The notes under the pieces are model-generated. The model searched no databases. It was not told the origin of the DNA and worked only from the letters and a program-made list of their open reading frames with translations. A stretch of DNA of 64,000 nt, taken from assembly GCF_963576545.1 (NCBI RefSeq), contig NC_083637.1, positions 18,377,007-18,441,006 on the forward strand. Direction: 5' to 3'. Both the position numbers and the translations under genes were made by a program. The stretch comes from Limanda limanda (Eukaryota > Chordata > Actinopteri > Pleuronectiformes > Pleuronectidae). Shown here piece by piece: positions 53,021-62,965 of this stretch. Within the stretch, counting starts at the first letter, position 1. The number at the start of each line of letters is the position of its first letter.

Positions 53021-53585
53021 CTACCACATGTGCAGCACTGCAGCCTGGAGGGGCCAGTTCATCCATACAGAAGGTCAGGCTGAGAAGGACAGATGATGAT
53101 GGTGATGATGATGCACATCAGGCTTTAATAGCCAGGGGACCCCTAGGTGCTCCCTTGGGTGCTGCCCACTCAGCGGCTCAAACAAGCTGGTGCAGGATAG
53201 CGGAGGGGAAAAGATTAAGTTAAAGACTTTGACAAGTTGGAAAGGGAGAGACGAGGACGACTCCAGATAAACAGAGATACAGTTTATAAAGAAAATTCAG
53301 CATATATGTTGTTCCAGGTGAAAGATAAACAGTCTCCTAAGCAGTAAAAGTTGTAACACGGAGAGTCATCTAAATTATACATTTATTGCATGAATAATAT
53401 ATGCTTCATATTCTTTATACTCCCTGTGCGGTATTACTTTGACATGCAGAAACGTGTATTTTATAATATAATTAACCCTGTGACAAAAGTAGGTCACATT
53501 TTATTTCCATGCCATTTTTTTTTGTTCCTGTAACAAAGATGTAATCTATTGTGTATTAAAGAATGCTTTTTAGGGACATCAGTAC

Positions 53586-53607
53586 CTGGATTTGGAGTCT
53601 TCTTCAT
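53586..53607 (-). CDS. septin9: Septin-9 first coding exon (start codon, MKKTPNP)
   Basis: Only 22 coding bases are present: ATG AAG AAG ACT CCA AAT CCA G, followed by the donor GTACTG. The leftover G joins the CT that opens the next exon (23077) to make an Ala codon, giving MKKTPNPALKRSFEVED. Mammalian septin-9 isoforms also splice different short first exons onto exactly this ALKRSFEVE junction, and the longest one likewise starts with MKK. The start is favoured because an in-frame TGA lies six sense codons upstream (53626-53628). The putative 5' leader contains no other ATG, and position -3 is A. The exon lies about 30.5 kb from the next coding exon. Other promoters or first exons inside that intron are likely from family knowledge but were not identified. 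Confidence 0.88.
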
Positions 53608-53906
53608 GCTCGGGGGTTTCCTTCCTCACGCAGTCGTCGGTAAAAGATAGCGCTTCTGTCCTGAGTAGAAAACCCGGGACCGTCCGTCTGACCTGCGGTC
53701 GCTTTGTCCAAAAACACTGGAGTGGACTGGTCTCAGTTTCCCTGCGTGCGTTTGGCTCTTGCGCGGCTCGCTCTCGGTGCGTGTCGACCCAGCGGGACTG
53801 CAGGCGGCGCAGAAGCAGATATGCCGTGTGAGTCCGCTGAGCTCGATGATGTGCACTTCACTGGGAGGCTGAGAGTCCCGAGAGCGCACGACCATGATAT
53901 AAAGAA
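53608..53906 (-). promoter_or_regulatory. septin9: Septin-9 5' leader and core promoter candidate
   Basis: Immediately upstream of the septin-9 start (to the right on the plus strand) is a GC- and CpG-rich stretch, about 53620-53960, in otherwise AT-rich surroundings. A TATA-like box (minus strand ctttatatc) sits at about 53895-53903. By the usual 30-base spacing, transcription would start near 53870 and give a leader of roughly 260 bases. That leader has no ATG before the septin start. The exact start site is inferred, and further non-coding exons upstream cannot be excluded. A hAT transposon begins only about 580 bases further upstream (54489). Confidence 0.5.
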
Positions 53907-54980
53907 GCGAATGGGAGCGCACACACCGGAGAGGGCGGGCGGGTGGAGCGGTCCGCCGTGGACGCGCTTTTACGCACGGATCCCAATTGGAGACTTTGCC
54001 TTGTCTTGCAGGATTAGGCTGCCCAGTGTTCAGTGTTCAAGCCATTCATTGGTGGGTTTTTTTAAGGATGGCGTGAAGTCTTGTTGCCAAATATTTGAGA
54101 GACAACATTTTAGCAGATTTATTCACCCAACATAAACACCTCCTGTCTGACTTTGTGTAAGGTCCGGACGTCTGAAGGAGCCCTGTGGTATCAGGCACCA
54201 AGATGGTGCATCAGTGTCATGACTCACTCACTCACAGGAGCTCATTCGGACATTCTCCGGAGTTCATATACTATGATGGAGTGACTGGAGGAAACTGAGG
54301 AAAATCCGGTGTTCTGACACGTCCCTTCTCAAATACAGCCAAAATACAGAATGTCGGGAGAATAGCCGGAGTTCAATAAATCTGTCTCTCCCTGTCATCC
54401 GTCGCCGTCGTCTGTGTACGTACGTGCACGTGTGGGTGTGGCTTCCAAAACCTGACTCCAGTTAAGCTTCCACACCTGTACCTATACTCAGGGCTGGACT
54501 GGGAGAACAAAACGGCCCGGGCATTTTTTGGCTCAGACCGGCCCACATAATTAGCCGAGCACATCTGCCATTAAGACATTTAGAAGACATAAGTTACGTC
54601 AATTTAAAGTAGCTCATATTAAAAGTACTTAAGTATCAAAAGTATCTGGTGTTGAAATGTACTTAAGTATCAAAAGTACAAGAACTAAAATTAAAAATGC
54701 AAATTGCTTTTTATAGTAGGTCTATACAGACACAAAACAACCCAAAATGTTTCTCCTCAAGATTTATCTCAACTGACTGAAAAATTACAACAACAATATG
54801 CATATAATGTATAATTTTACCAATTTTGAACCCTAGATGCTGAGGTTCAAATAGTAATGGACCAGTGCATCTGAACTTCTATTTAACTATAAACAAGTGC
54901 CTCTTGTGTCTGCCCAAGAACATTAATAAACCACAGTATAACCACTATACACCAAATAAGACACTATCTCTTATCCTATT

Positions 54981-55034
54981 CTAGAGGAAGTAAAAGTCGT
55001 AACAAGATTTCTGAAGGTGAACCTGCGGAGGGAT
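54981..55034 (+). pseudogene. 18S rRNA 3'-end fragment inside the hAT element
   Basis: The sequence ctagaggaagtaaaagtcgt, then aacaagatttctgaaggtga and acctgcggagggat, is the nearly invariant 3' terminus of eukaryotic 18S rRNA. About four substitutions are visible (for example aacaagG to aacaagA, and ggaAgg to ggaGgg). The final CATTA is lost. It is followed at 55035-55205 by C-rich, CpG-rich sequence (acctctcgcgctgcccc onward) that looks like the start of ITS1, interrupted by a GA tract at 55119-55156. It is a displaced, mutated fragment inside a transposon, not a functional rRNA gene. Confidence 0.85.
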
Positions 55035-55115
55035 AGACCAACCTCTCGCGCTGCCCCCCCCCCCGACGGCAAACACGCCACCGGGACCTGCACATCTCAG
55101 GAGGGAGGGGGCAGC

Positions 55116-55162
<47 letters not shown>

Positions 55163-55247
55163 CGTCGGTAGAGGCGTGCGACGCCAACCTCCGCTGCTCA
55201 AGTAACGAGCCAGTTTGGAGAATGTATTGAAAATTGAAAATGCGCGC

Positions 55248-55433
55248 TCACATGTCTGCCTCCACTCGCTCATCATTGTCGAGTCCTCCTCGCTCGTCTC
55301 CCGGCGCACCTGCTGCTGCTGGGCTGGTGAACCCGGCACCACATAGGTCCGTCAGTTTGGCACATTTAGCAGCCTCCACCTCCAGAGACTTCTGCTTTTT
55401 TTCCCCGATGCGTTTTTTACTCTTATTATCCAT
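55248..55433 (-). pseudogene. hAT transposase N-terminal remnant
   Basis: A 61-codon frame starts at an ATG with A at -3 and G at +4 and opens MDNKSKKRIGEKKQKS. It contains EVEAAKCAKLTDLCGAG, a basic, Cys-containing lead seen in front of the zinc finger of ZMYM1/TTF-type hAT transposases in fish. It stops within the element before any zinc finger or catalytic region. It sits inside an element with intact ends, so it is a remnant of the parent transposon, not a host gene. Confidence 0.55.
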
Positions 55434-56559
55434 TTTAAGTTTCTGTTTCAGCAGCAGCCCGTCCCGCGACTCCCACCGCCAATGCAATGAGGTCCCGCCC
55501 CACCCTGGTTTGTGTTGTGATTGACAGCACTGTCAGGGCTCTCTGAGCCTGTCAGCCCATGATTGATTGACAATGACAAACAATAGACCAATAATATGTG
55601 TCGATGCTGGCAACACACTGCTAGCCCTCTGTAGCCAATTGGCCGGCCCAATTGGAGGGAATTTAGAGAGGAAGAAGAGAAAAAAAACAAAACAACAACA
55701 TAGCGGACCAGACCGGCCCACATTGGGTCAACGGCCCACCGGGATTATGCCCGGTATGCCCGATGGCCAGTCCACCCCTGCCTATACTCCTGTACTATGA
55801 AGCAGTGTTTGCGGTTTTGAGTTAGGTGAGTCAGGTGTTATTTTCTCTTCCAGACTTTTCATGTGTTCTCTCTGATTTAAAGCAGAACTTCAAATATACT
55901 GAGGGAGAGCTTATCAAAATAAATAAGATAATTCATCACAACTATTATAGCCTCATTTAAATTCAACAATGATTGGTTGACTCCTGACATTATACCTGAC
56001 AGTGTTGATATTGTTTATTCCATCATTGTAGATCCGACACCAGGAGGAATAAACAAAATAAGACATCTGATGTTTCTTAATTTGAAAAGACAATCCACAC
56101 ACAGTTCAATATTTATATAAAAAACATTTATATATAACTAAACATTTTACTCAGACTGAGCTCATCACACATTAACAACCTCTTTCTCTCATCTCTGCTT
56201 AGGCAGCACAAACAGTCAGAAAACATTTATCAAAAAAAAACACAAAAACCCTCAGTAATAACCTTAATAACTGCGTCTGTTTACAGTTCCTCTCATAGCC
56301 TTGTACTTAAAAAATTGAATTTCATATCTGTTGGGTCTTTTCTTTTCTATTTATGTGATCATCATTTACATTCACTTTGTTCGATTTCCCTCGTGGATGC
56401 TGCACTTACAAACCCTACAAGCAGGTGTCACTGTTTCCTCCCATATTACACTGAGAACTGTCTTCATGGTTCTTATAGGTATCATACGGTTATGAGCCAC
56501 TTCAGGCAATGATGCTGCACTTCTGGCCTTCTTGTGGCAAAATGGATGTGAGCCTAAAG

Positions 56560-56800
56560 TGGTCCACTTGTAAAATAGGAAATGTGGCTCAAATATCCCT
56601 GAACAAAAGTGGGCTGTATCTAGGCAAGTTGTAATCTGGATGTGAACTGAATGTGGCAAAGGTGATGAATGGTAAATATGGCCCAAATAGTACAAAACAA
56701 ACCGGGCCACCTTTTGCACGTTTGGTTGACGTGCAGTATTCTAGGGCTTACTTGTGTCCCAGATCTGGCAAACAGGAGCGGACCACTCAAGTGCCATCAT
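56560..56800. repeat. Dispersed fish repeat (TGGCCCA-rich)
   Basis: Repeated short units built on gtggctcaaatat, gtgggctgta, tatggcccaaatag and cagatctggcaaacaggagc resemble a known short interspersed repeat of teleosts with internal near-repeats. There is no coding frame. Confidence 0.35.
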
Positions 56801-57079
56801 TTCATCTGATATGACTCCGCCTCTGTCAAATAAACATGATTTCAGCTGGATAAGAAAACTCATGGTTCACTGAAACAGTTGATACCCACCTTCCTAGTAC
56901 ATCCCTCGGCCTATCAGTGTTCTACAGGTAACATCTTTAGTTGTTCTCTTGCGTTACCTGCTAACTACCTAGCCCTTTGCTACCAGGACCTCTGCGCATG
57001 CAACAATCTGCTACTCTGTCCCTACCATGCCGGTCCATCAGCCTCCCTCTGCTGCTACACGCCTGCCTGCCCCCCTGTT

Positions 57080-57470
57080 ATGCCTGTGCTTCCCTCCGGC
57101 ATATCCCACAGATGCTCAGTCGAATTGAGATTTTAGCCGAATCAACACCACAAACTCTCCATGTCCTTCAAACCATTCCGTTGCCAACCTGATTAGATAG
57201 GTGGTACATGTCAAAGTAACACTCCAGCAAAACATAGACCTGAACACTGTTGCATCTTCCCACATCTCTACCAAAAGATAACCAGTGCACACCAAGAAAT
57301 ATACAAAACATAATTCATCAGACAAGGTCCCCTTCATCCATTGCTCCAGTTTACGACCTCGGGCTTACCATGATCAATGTAGTCTTCAACTCAACTCGAG
57401 ATTTCTGCTGCAAGTTCGAACTATGACAACGTGCCCATTTGTTAAAGTACACAGAATGCTGCACTGTTAT
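57080..57470 (-). mobile_element. Tc1/mariner-like relic
   Basis: Pieces such as cggcatatcccacagatgct, cagtcgaattgagattttag, gtgcacaccaagaaatata, tcatcagacaaggtcccctt, catccattgctccagttt and agatttctgctgcaagttcg appear in the order seen in a common decayed Tc1-family element of fish (minus-strand transposase). No open frame survives. The assignment rests on recalled similarity and needs a library search. Confidence 0.35.
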
Positions 57471-57832
57471 TCCTGTCCAATGCCGCTCTCTTCTGGTTGA
57501 GATTGGAAACAAGTTGGATGTTGAACTACAGCAATATTAAAAACCTAGTGACTACGCAGTGGCTCATATACAGTACATGATAAATAGATTTCCTGGCTTT
57601 ACAAATAGAACGCCGCAAAAAAACAACACTGATTTTCAAACTCTACTTCAAACACTGCACGACCACTTGAAAATTCTTGAGGTGATTCCACAAGATATGT
57701 GACATATTGTGACATATTTTCTGAAGGAGCAAAAATAGAAGTAAATAAAATTAAAATTGTTTTTAGCTAGCTGACTCAAAATAGATTTTTTTTGAAAAGT
57801 AATTGTGGGTTTCTGTGGTTGCACCGATGGAG

Positions 57833-57872
57833 GTGTGTGTGTGTGTGTGTGTGTGTGTTTGTGTGTGTGTGT
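57833..57872 (+). repeat. (GT)n microsatellite
   Basis: Short GT run with one TTG interruption, just left of the second hAT element. Confidence 0.94.
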
Positions 57873-58561
57873 ATGTTTTCATCCTCAAGGATTGTAGCTA
57901 CTTCAAGGCAAAAGGGGGATAGATTGGCAGAAATTGAATATTAAAAAAATCCTAGTCATGTTATCTCTAGTGTGTTTCATCTAAACCAGGGGTCTCAAAC
58001 TCGCGGCCCGCGGGACGATATTTTGTGGCCCCCACCTTAATATGAAAGTTTAATGTTAGTGCGGCCCGCACAAACATTGTAGCAGCTCCGCTGTTAGCTG
58101 CTGTGTGGGACAATGTTATGATGTTCTGGTTTCCTACTGTGTGCCTGACCAGTGAACGCAGCATGCAAGTGAGTGACATGGGGGGCGGGGTCGTGTGTGT
58201 GTGTGTACGTGTGAGAGTGAGTGAGAGAGAGAGCCGGGAGAGAAAAGAGTGGCTTTCGATGTGCGGTGCAGGAGGGTGAAATTCATTGTTTTCTGCCCTC
58301 TTTCGCGCAGGTCATGATGTATCCAGTGCTTCATTTATAAATCACAAGGTGCCGGAACGCTAAGTACATATCACAGCGCAGGTACGACGAGCACAGGTCC
58401 CGGAACGCACATAAAACGCCGCTTAAAACAGCACACACGTGCCACTTACAATGCAGTGGGACTTATTTAGGCTATACTGCAGTGACGATATCAGTCTTTA
58501 TGTCAGTGATTAATAAAGTGGCGTCTTGAGCAAAGGCGACTTCTGTGTCCAGCGGAACGGA

Positions 58562-58596
58562 ACACACACACATACACACACACACACACACACACA
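58562..58596 (+). repeat. (CA)n microsatellite inside the hAT element
   Basis: CA run with one CATA interruption, within the non-coding interior of the 57987-59884 element. Confidence 0.94.
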
Positions 58597-59199
58597 ATTT
58601 GTTAAATTGAAGGCAAATTCAAGGGACACCACGGCTCCTTTACGCACACGCTGCGCTGTGAGGTTTTGGGAGCTTCTTTACGCAGACAGATTATTCTAAA
58701 CCGCAGCAGTTTATAACACGTCATTGAGCTAATATCTACATTTTACAGTCTGGGCTGTTTTACATTATTATTTACACCTGATATGTGTGGATGAATTTTA
58801 ATGATTTAAATTCCCTCATCCTCTGGTGGTGACATTTACGCACCGAGCCACGGACTGTACATGACGATGTGCTAGTTATTTTGGTTCATCTTAGAAGTCT
58901 GCATTTGTTATTATTTTATGAAATTGTGATGCTGTTGTTAAGAAAGCTTTATATATAATTTATTAGATTATCTTGTTATTGCGTTGCCACAAATTAGTAA
59001 TTCATCCACCGATGTCAACAGGGGCTCCGTAATTTTCTAGTGATTACATTATATTGTTATATTTTATTTTAATCATTTCTTAAAAAACTTTTTTTAATGT
59101 TCATATTTTTTTCGATACGAGAGGTACCGGATCTGCTCAAATAAGTCCCAGAACGCAGGCAAGCCAACACGCCGGCACAAAGTAAGCACAAAAATGTAT

Positions 59200-59668
59200 A
59201 GAAAAATGTGAGGCTACAGGAGGAATTTGATCATAGATTTGCAGACTTCAAGACGCACAGAGCGACTTTTACAAAAATTTTGCGGATCCCTTCTCCTTTG
59301 ATGTGCAAGATGCCCCTCCTGTGCTTCAAATGGAGCTCATTGGCCTGCAGTGCAACTCTGACCTCAAAGCCAAGTTCAGGGAGGTGAGTGGAAAGGAAGA
59401 CAAGCTGGGGCAATTTTTGTGAGAATTGAACCCCAGCTTCCTTGAGCTTTCCCGAATGTTTAAGCGGACCATGTGCCTTTTTTGGAGCACATATTTGTGT
59501 GAAAAGCTCTTCTCCACCTTGAACTTCAATAAGTCCAGGTACAGGTCCAGGCTTACTGATGATCATCTTCAAGACATACTGAGGGTCTCAACTGCTTCCT
59601 CCCTCAAGCCAAATGTGGCTCAGCTATGTGAGAGGAAGCGCTGCCAGGTCTCTGGCAGCAAGAAGTAG
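59200..59668 (+). pseudogene. hAT transposase C-terminal remnant
   Basis: Reading plus, VRLQEEFDHRFADFK leads through MELIGLQCNSDLKAKF to GKEDKLGQFL, where a TGA interrupts the frame (about 59420). It continues ELNPSFLELSRMFKR, STYLCEKLFSTLNFNKS, RYRSRLTDDHLQDIL and SLKPNVAQL, and stops at 59666-59668. The block F-x-S-T-Y-x-C-E-x-L-F-S followed by K-S-R-x-R-S-R-L-T-D-x-H-L is the hallmark hAT C-terminal dimerisation motif. The premature stop and the lack of everything upstream mark it as dead. Confidence 0.88.
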
Positions 59669-59892
59669 GCAAGAGAAGCCATGTTTACAAGAACTGTTCG
59701 TGTTCTTCAATATTCTATTCATGTTCAGAAGAACCCATTGAAGTTAAATAACTGTTAGTAATGACATTAGAGAAGTTTGGATTTTTTTAGCAAAGTTTTT
59801 TTTTTGTGGAATACCTGATGCGGCCCAGCCTCACCCAGATACTGCCTCCAGCGGCCCCCAGGTAATTTGAGTTTGAGACCCCTGATCTAAAC

Positions 59893-62239
59893 TGTACAAA
59901 TTGTTTTTTTCTTAACCCTAGAATGGGCCTTTTATCTTTAAATGTTTTTTTATTTACATCGGGAGTGGGTCCTCTCCACGGAGGCCTCCATGTTTTTTAC
60001 AATAGTCCAAACTGGACAAATCAAAGGTCTTTGATTTGTTATTTACACAGGTTCTCTTTAATGTTCGGAAGGGGAGGGTGAGATGAGGGGTATTCAGCTG
60101 CAACATACAACTTCACCGCTAGATGTCACTAAATTCCACAGATTGAACTTTTAGACTCCAAACTTTAGAGTCTAAAGAGCAACTGTCAACATACAGGCTC
60201 TTATATGATTGTCCTCATCGGGGGCTCCAGGTATCTAGTCCACTAAATTCTGCCAAAAAAAGAAATAGAGGCTGTGGTTGTGTGGTTTCATGTGTTTGCA
60301 CTCACACACACACGCAGTAGTGTAGAGTCTATGAGACGTGTTAGACTGCTGGACAGGAAAAGGTAAACCACGTCAGGAAGTAAGCTCAGACATGTCAGGT
60401 TTCTTGCACCTGTGACTTTTTGCATACCCCTGAACACCCACTCTAAACATTCAGATTTTAGCAAAGGATGAACAGTTTACTACGTTAAGCTATTCACCTG
60501 GAAACATATTTTAGCTCAGAAAACATTTAGACTTTCATCAAATTGATTTTTAAACGTGTCAACAATCTTGCAAGACCTTATGTCACAAAGCAAAGATCAG
60601 GGAAATCTTCATTGGTGAACAGTATAATTGCAAAACTTATTTTCGTGTTTTTTGGTAATAGAAACATATTTTTGTATCTACAGAAATAAAAAAAATGATC
60701 TGAAAACCTTTAATTAAAGAGGCTGAACACTGGCTGAAACCGTCCAAGCCTGCACTCACTGATCAAGCAGCTTTACATAGGTTATGTAATTTTATATGAT
60801 ATATATGATTCAACCATACTCATTTTAATTTGTCTTTTTTCATACGTTGAATTAACTTGTTCTTTTTAATTGTGACAATGTATTGTGAAATGGGTTTAGA
60901 GGAGAAAAGCTGAACCAGGGACAGTGATTGTAAATTATACCCAGTTAGAAATCCTATAGGCAGTAGGTGGTACAGAGGGTCATCCACTAACTTGAGCGTT
61001 GTCGGTTCGATCCCGCTCTTCCTTGTGCGTGTCAACCCCAAACCGCCCCTGACAGCTGTGTGCGTGTGATGAGGGACTGAGAAAATGTTGCACTGCATGA
61101 AAGTGTGTGTGAATGGGTGAATGGCAGAACTGTTAACTAACACACTATATAGAAATGTGCTGATTAAGTCCATTGACCATGAACATGTGTTATAAGTTTC
61201 TCTGGCCTTTTAAAGTGTTATTTTGCTTTATCCCTGTCAAATACACAAATTAATTAAATAAAAAGCCACCAACTTTACAAACTCTATAAACCATCATTCC
61301 TGTGTGACCTAGTTTCTTTGTTTCCTGTGGTTTGTTTTCTCGTACACCTCCTGCCGACATGTTTCTCAAAAGCAGTGACATGTTGACTTCGAGTAGATAA
61401 ACAGTTTTTATTCTTTTCTGCATTTGGTCGCACAATACAAACTTAATTTCTTTGTTGTCACATCAACATCACATCTGACTAGAAACTGATTCACCAATTA
61501 CAAAGTGAAGAACATATCACGATACACATCATAGGCAGCACCGATAGTAGCCATAAAAAACATGAAACAAAATAGAACGCTTAGTCACAATACAAAAAAT
61601 ATATATTATACAATTAAACAAATTAGACATTTACAATTCAAATAAAAAAATAGTTGTGTTTGCATATTTAACATTATTCATATTTGCCAAGAAATGGGAA
61701 TTGTCTCAATTATTATGAAATTAATTATATAAGATTTGTATTCATTTGTGATTTGAGCACACTCAGTTCACTTCTACATCTAATTCTCGTTAAGTGCAGG
61801 GTTTGTGACCACAAGCTCTGTCATATATATACTCACAACTCTCCATCACGCAACCTTCCTGCCTGTTTGTGACTCACTCTTTGTTTGTTTTTACTTGTAC
61901 TTCTATCGTATTCCCTGCGCAACTGTCCCTTTAATTAATCATTGAGATCTTGTGTCAATTATAATTTTCAAATATTACAAAACATTACATACATTAAATA
62001 GTTTGTATGATTTATTTTTTTCAGACTAAATTTATTTGTGGTCATTATAAACCTATAACCCCTGCAATTCCACCTCAAATGCTTTATTATTTATTCTACC
62101 GTTATTTATTCAAATACTAATAAGTTCTAATGATATGAACAATGATTTAAATAAGGGGATATTTAAACAACAATTAAACAGATACAGCAGGTTTTAGTAA
62201 TTCATTGTTTAACTGTTAAAATTTGATACGCTTTATATT
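59893..62239. other. Intergenic AT-rich sequence
   Basis: Between the second hAT element and the receptor 3' end. Apart from the B-box-containing repeat at 60950-61165 and very AT-rich sequence from about 61420 onward, nothing recognisable as a gene, RNA or transposon terminus was seen. Confidence 0.6.
60950..61165 (+). repeat. Dispersed repeat with a tRNA B-box-like motif
   Basis: Contains gttgtcggttcgatcccgct, in which GGTTCGATCC fits a pol III B-box. This is followed by caaccccaaaccgcccctga, cagctgtgtgc and gtgtgtgaatgggtgaatg. The arrangement matches a very common teleost interspersed repeat. The B-box points to a tRNA-derived SINE, but no intact tRNA fold or A-box was found, so it is not a tRNA gene. 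Confidence 0.5.
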
Positions 62240-62349
62240 TCCTCTGAAGTTTATTTACAGTAAATCACTTGAATATTTGATTCCTACAAAAGGTAAAAAC
62301 CGACCAAGATGAAAATGGTCGTCCATCAAAAAACACTTTCTCTGCATTC
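62240..62349 (-). terminator. 3' UTR and polyadenylation signal of the Ig receptor
   Basis: On the minus strand an AATAAA hexamer lies at 62255-62250, about 95 bases after the receptor stop codon, in AT-rich sequence. More AATAAA or ATTAAA-like hexamers follow further left (around 62080-62110) and could be alternative sites. The cleavage position is not visible from the sequence. Confidence 0.5.
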
Positions 62350-62493
62350 TCATCCTCTAAGCAAATCATACGTATTTGGCAAGAACAGCTCTGGAGCTGC
62401 TTCAGGGACGATTCTGTTCTTTGTCATGACTTCATACACACATTCGATTGGGACACTTCTTGCTCTTCTTCGGCTTCTGGTCCATTGTTTCAA
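62350..62493 (-). CDS. Ig-superfamily receptor: cytoplasmic tail exon with stop codon
   Basis: After a clear acceptor (cactccctgcag) this exon continues the transmembrane exon in phase 0 for 47 codons and a TGA (62350-62352). The tail starts LKQWTRSRRRARS, a basic stop-transfer patch. It carries two tyrosines: VYEVM (Tyr codon at 62434-62436), which fits the YxxM consensus for the p85 subunit of PI3-kinase, and NTYDLL near the end (Tyr codon at 62368-62370), a YxxL sequence. Neither is a canonical ITIM, because the -2 residues are Cys and Asn. The tail therefore looks able to signal or be endocytosed through phosphotyrosine or YxxPhi motifs; this is inference from motif shape only. Confidence 0.78.
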   Translation of the reverse strand: MKQWTRSRRRARSVPIECVYEVMTKNRIVPEAAPELFLPNTYDLLRG

Positions 62494-62965
62494 CTGCAGG
62501 GAGTGAAATGTCATCATAGTGATCATCTGTATAGCATGAAGGTGTGCATGGATTTTGGAAAATTACAATCTGTATAGATCCCATTTAAAGATCCCACCAG
62601 AAAAGAAGAAAACCTATTTCCTTTATGATGTAATGTTTTACAGTCAAGAGGAAAATAAATCACCAGATCAGTGGGAATTTATATAAAAATAAATCAAATT
62701 TAACTGAAGGCAATGTTGGGAAAAACTGCACACGGGAGTAAAATAAGTTTGAACACATGCAGACAGTGGTTTGAGTGACCTGAAGATCCCAACAGTGAAA
62801 ACCGGATGTCTTCAGCAGAAGTGTAAAAAAGTGATAAATCAATCTCTGCAGATACGGAGCAAATTACTGTAACAGCTTGCAGAGCTTTGGTTTGAAGGTT
62901 TGGATTGAAACCAGAATAACCAAGCTCAAACCAGCACAGAGTTTTCTTTAGAGGTCTGAACTCAC

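Larger units (their letters stand above)
23078..53585 (-). other. septin9: Septin-9 intron 1 (about 30.5 kb)
   Basis: This interval separates the 22-base first coding exon from the 672-base second exon, bounded by GT (53585-53584) and AG (23079-23078) on the minus strand. It contains microsatellites, dispersed repeats, LINE remnants and a few AT-rich motif-dense stretches, all listed separately. No other exon could be assigned to septin-9. Stretches such as 23100-24350, 27240-28690, 29100-31040, 35040-36100, 37080-38900, 43560-44030 and 51450-52870 hold no recognisable gene, RNA or transposon end that I could see. The segment 24380-25150 is richer in G+C than its surroundings and lies 1.3-2 kb upstream of exon 2, but no first exon with a phase-1 donor was found in it. 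By loose recall, 31540-32230 resembles another dispersed fish repeat. Confidence 0.85.
54489..55780 (-). mobile_element. Non-autonomous hAT element carrying an rDNA fragment
   Basis: The element begins CAGGGCTGGACTGG and ends with the inverse of CAGGGGTGGACTGG. It is flanked by perfect 8-bp direct repeats, cctatact at 54481-54488 and 55781-55788, the target-site duplication length of hAT transposons. On the minus strand an ATG in good context (55433) starts a short frame, MDNKSKKRIGEKKQK followed by SLEVEAAKCAKLTDL, closed by a stop at 55248-55250. This resembles the N-terminal lead of ZMYM1/TTF-type hAT transposases. The rest of the transposase is missing. Its place is taken by AT-rich sequence with a 20-bp direct repeat (54625-54644 and 54659-54678), an 18S/ITS1-like segment (54981-55205) and a GA tract. 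Confidence 0.85.
57987..59884 (+). mobile_element. hAT element, decayed (GTF2IRD2/Charlie-like hAT family)
   Basis: Terminal inverted repeats CAGGGGTCTCAAACTC are present at both ends, with GAGTTTGAGACCCCTG at the right. Perfect 8-bp duplications atctaaac flank the element at 57979-57986 and 59885-59892. The GC-rich subterminal GCGGCCCGC blocks are typical of this group. Near the right end (59200-59670) the plus strand encodes the last part of a hAT transposase, including the C-terminal dimerisation region. The N-terminal and catalytic portions are absent and replaced by about 1.1 kb of non-coding sequence with CA and GT tracts, so the copy cannot be autonomous. The intact duplications suggest a fairly recent insertion. 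Confidence 0.92.

Noticed and set aside
53704..54135. 143-codon plus-strand frame over the septin-9 promoter region
   Set aside because: It is an open frame in CpG-rich leader DNA with no domain. The minus strand is explained by the septin-9 5' leader.
59231..59572. 113-codon minus frame within the second hAT element
   Set aside because: It is antisense to the recognisable hAT C-terminal coding remnant, so it is a shadow frame.
60985..61010. Possible tRNA gene (B-box ggttcgatcc)
   Set aside because: No acceptor stem, D-arm or A-box could be paired around it, and the surroundings match a dispersed repeat.
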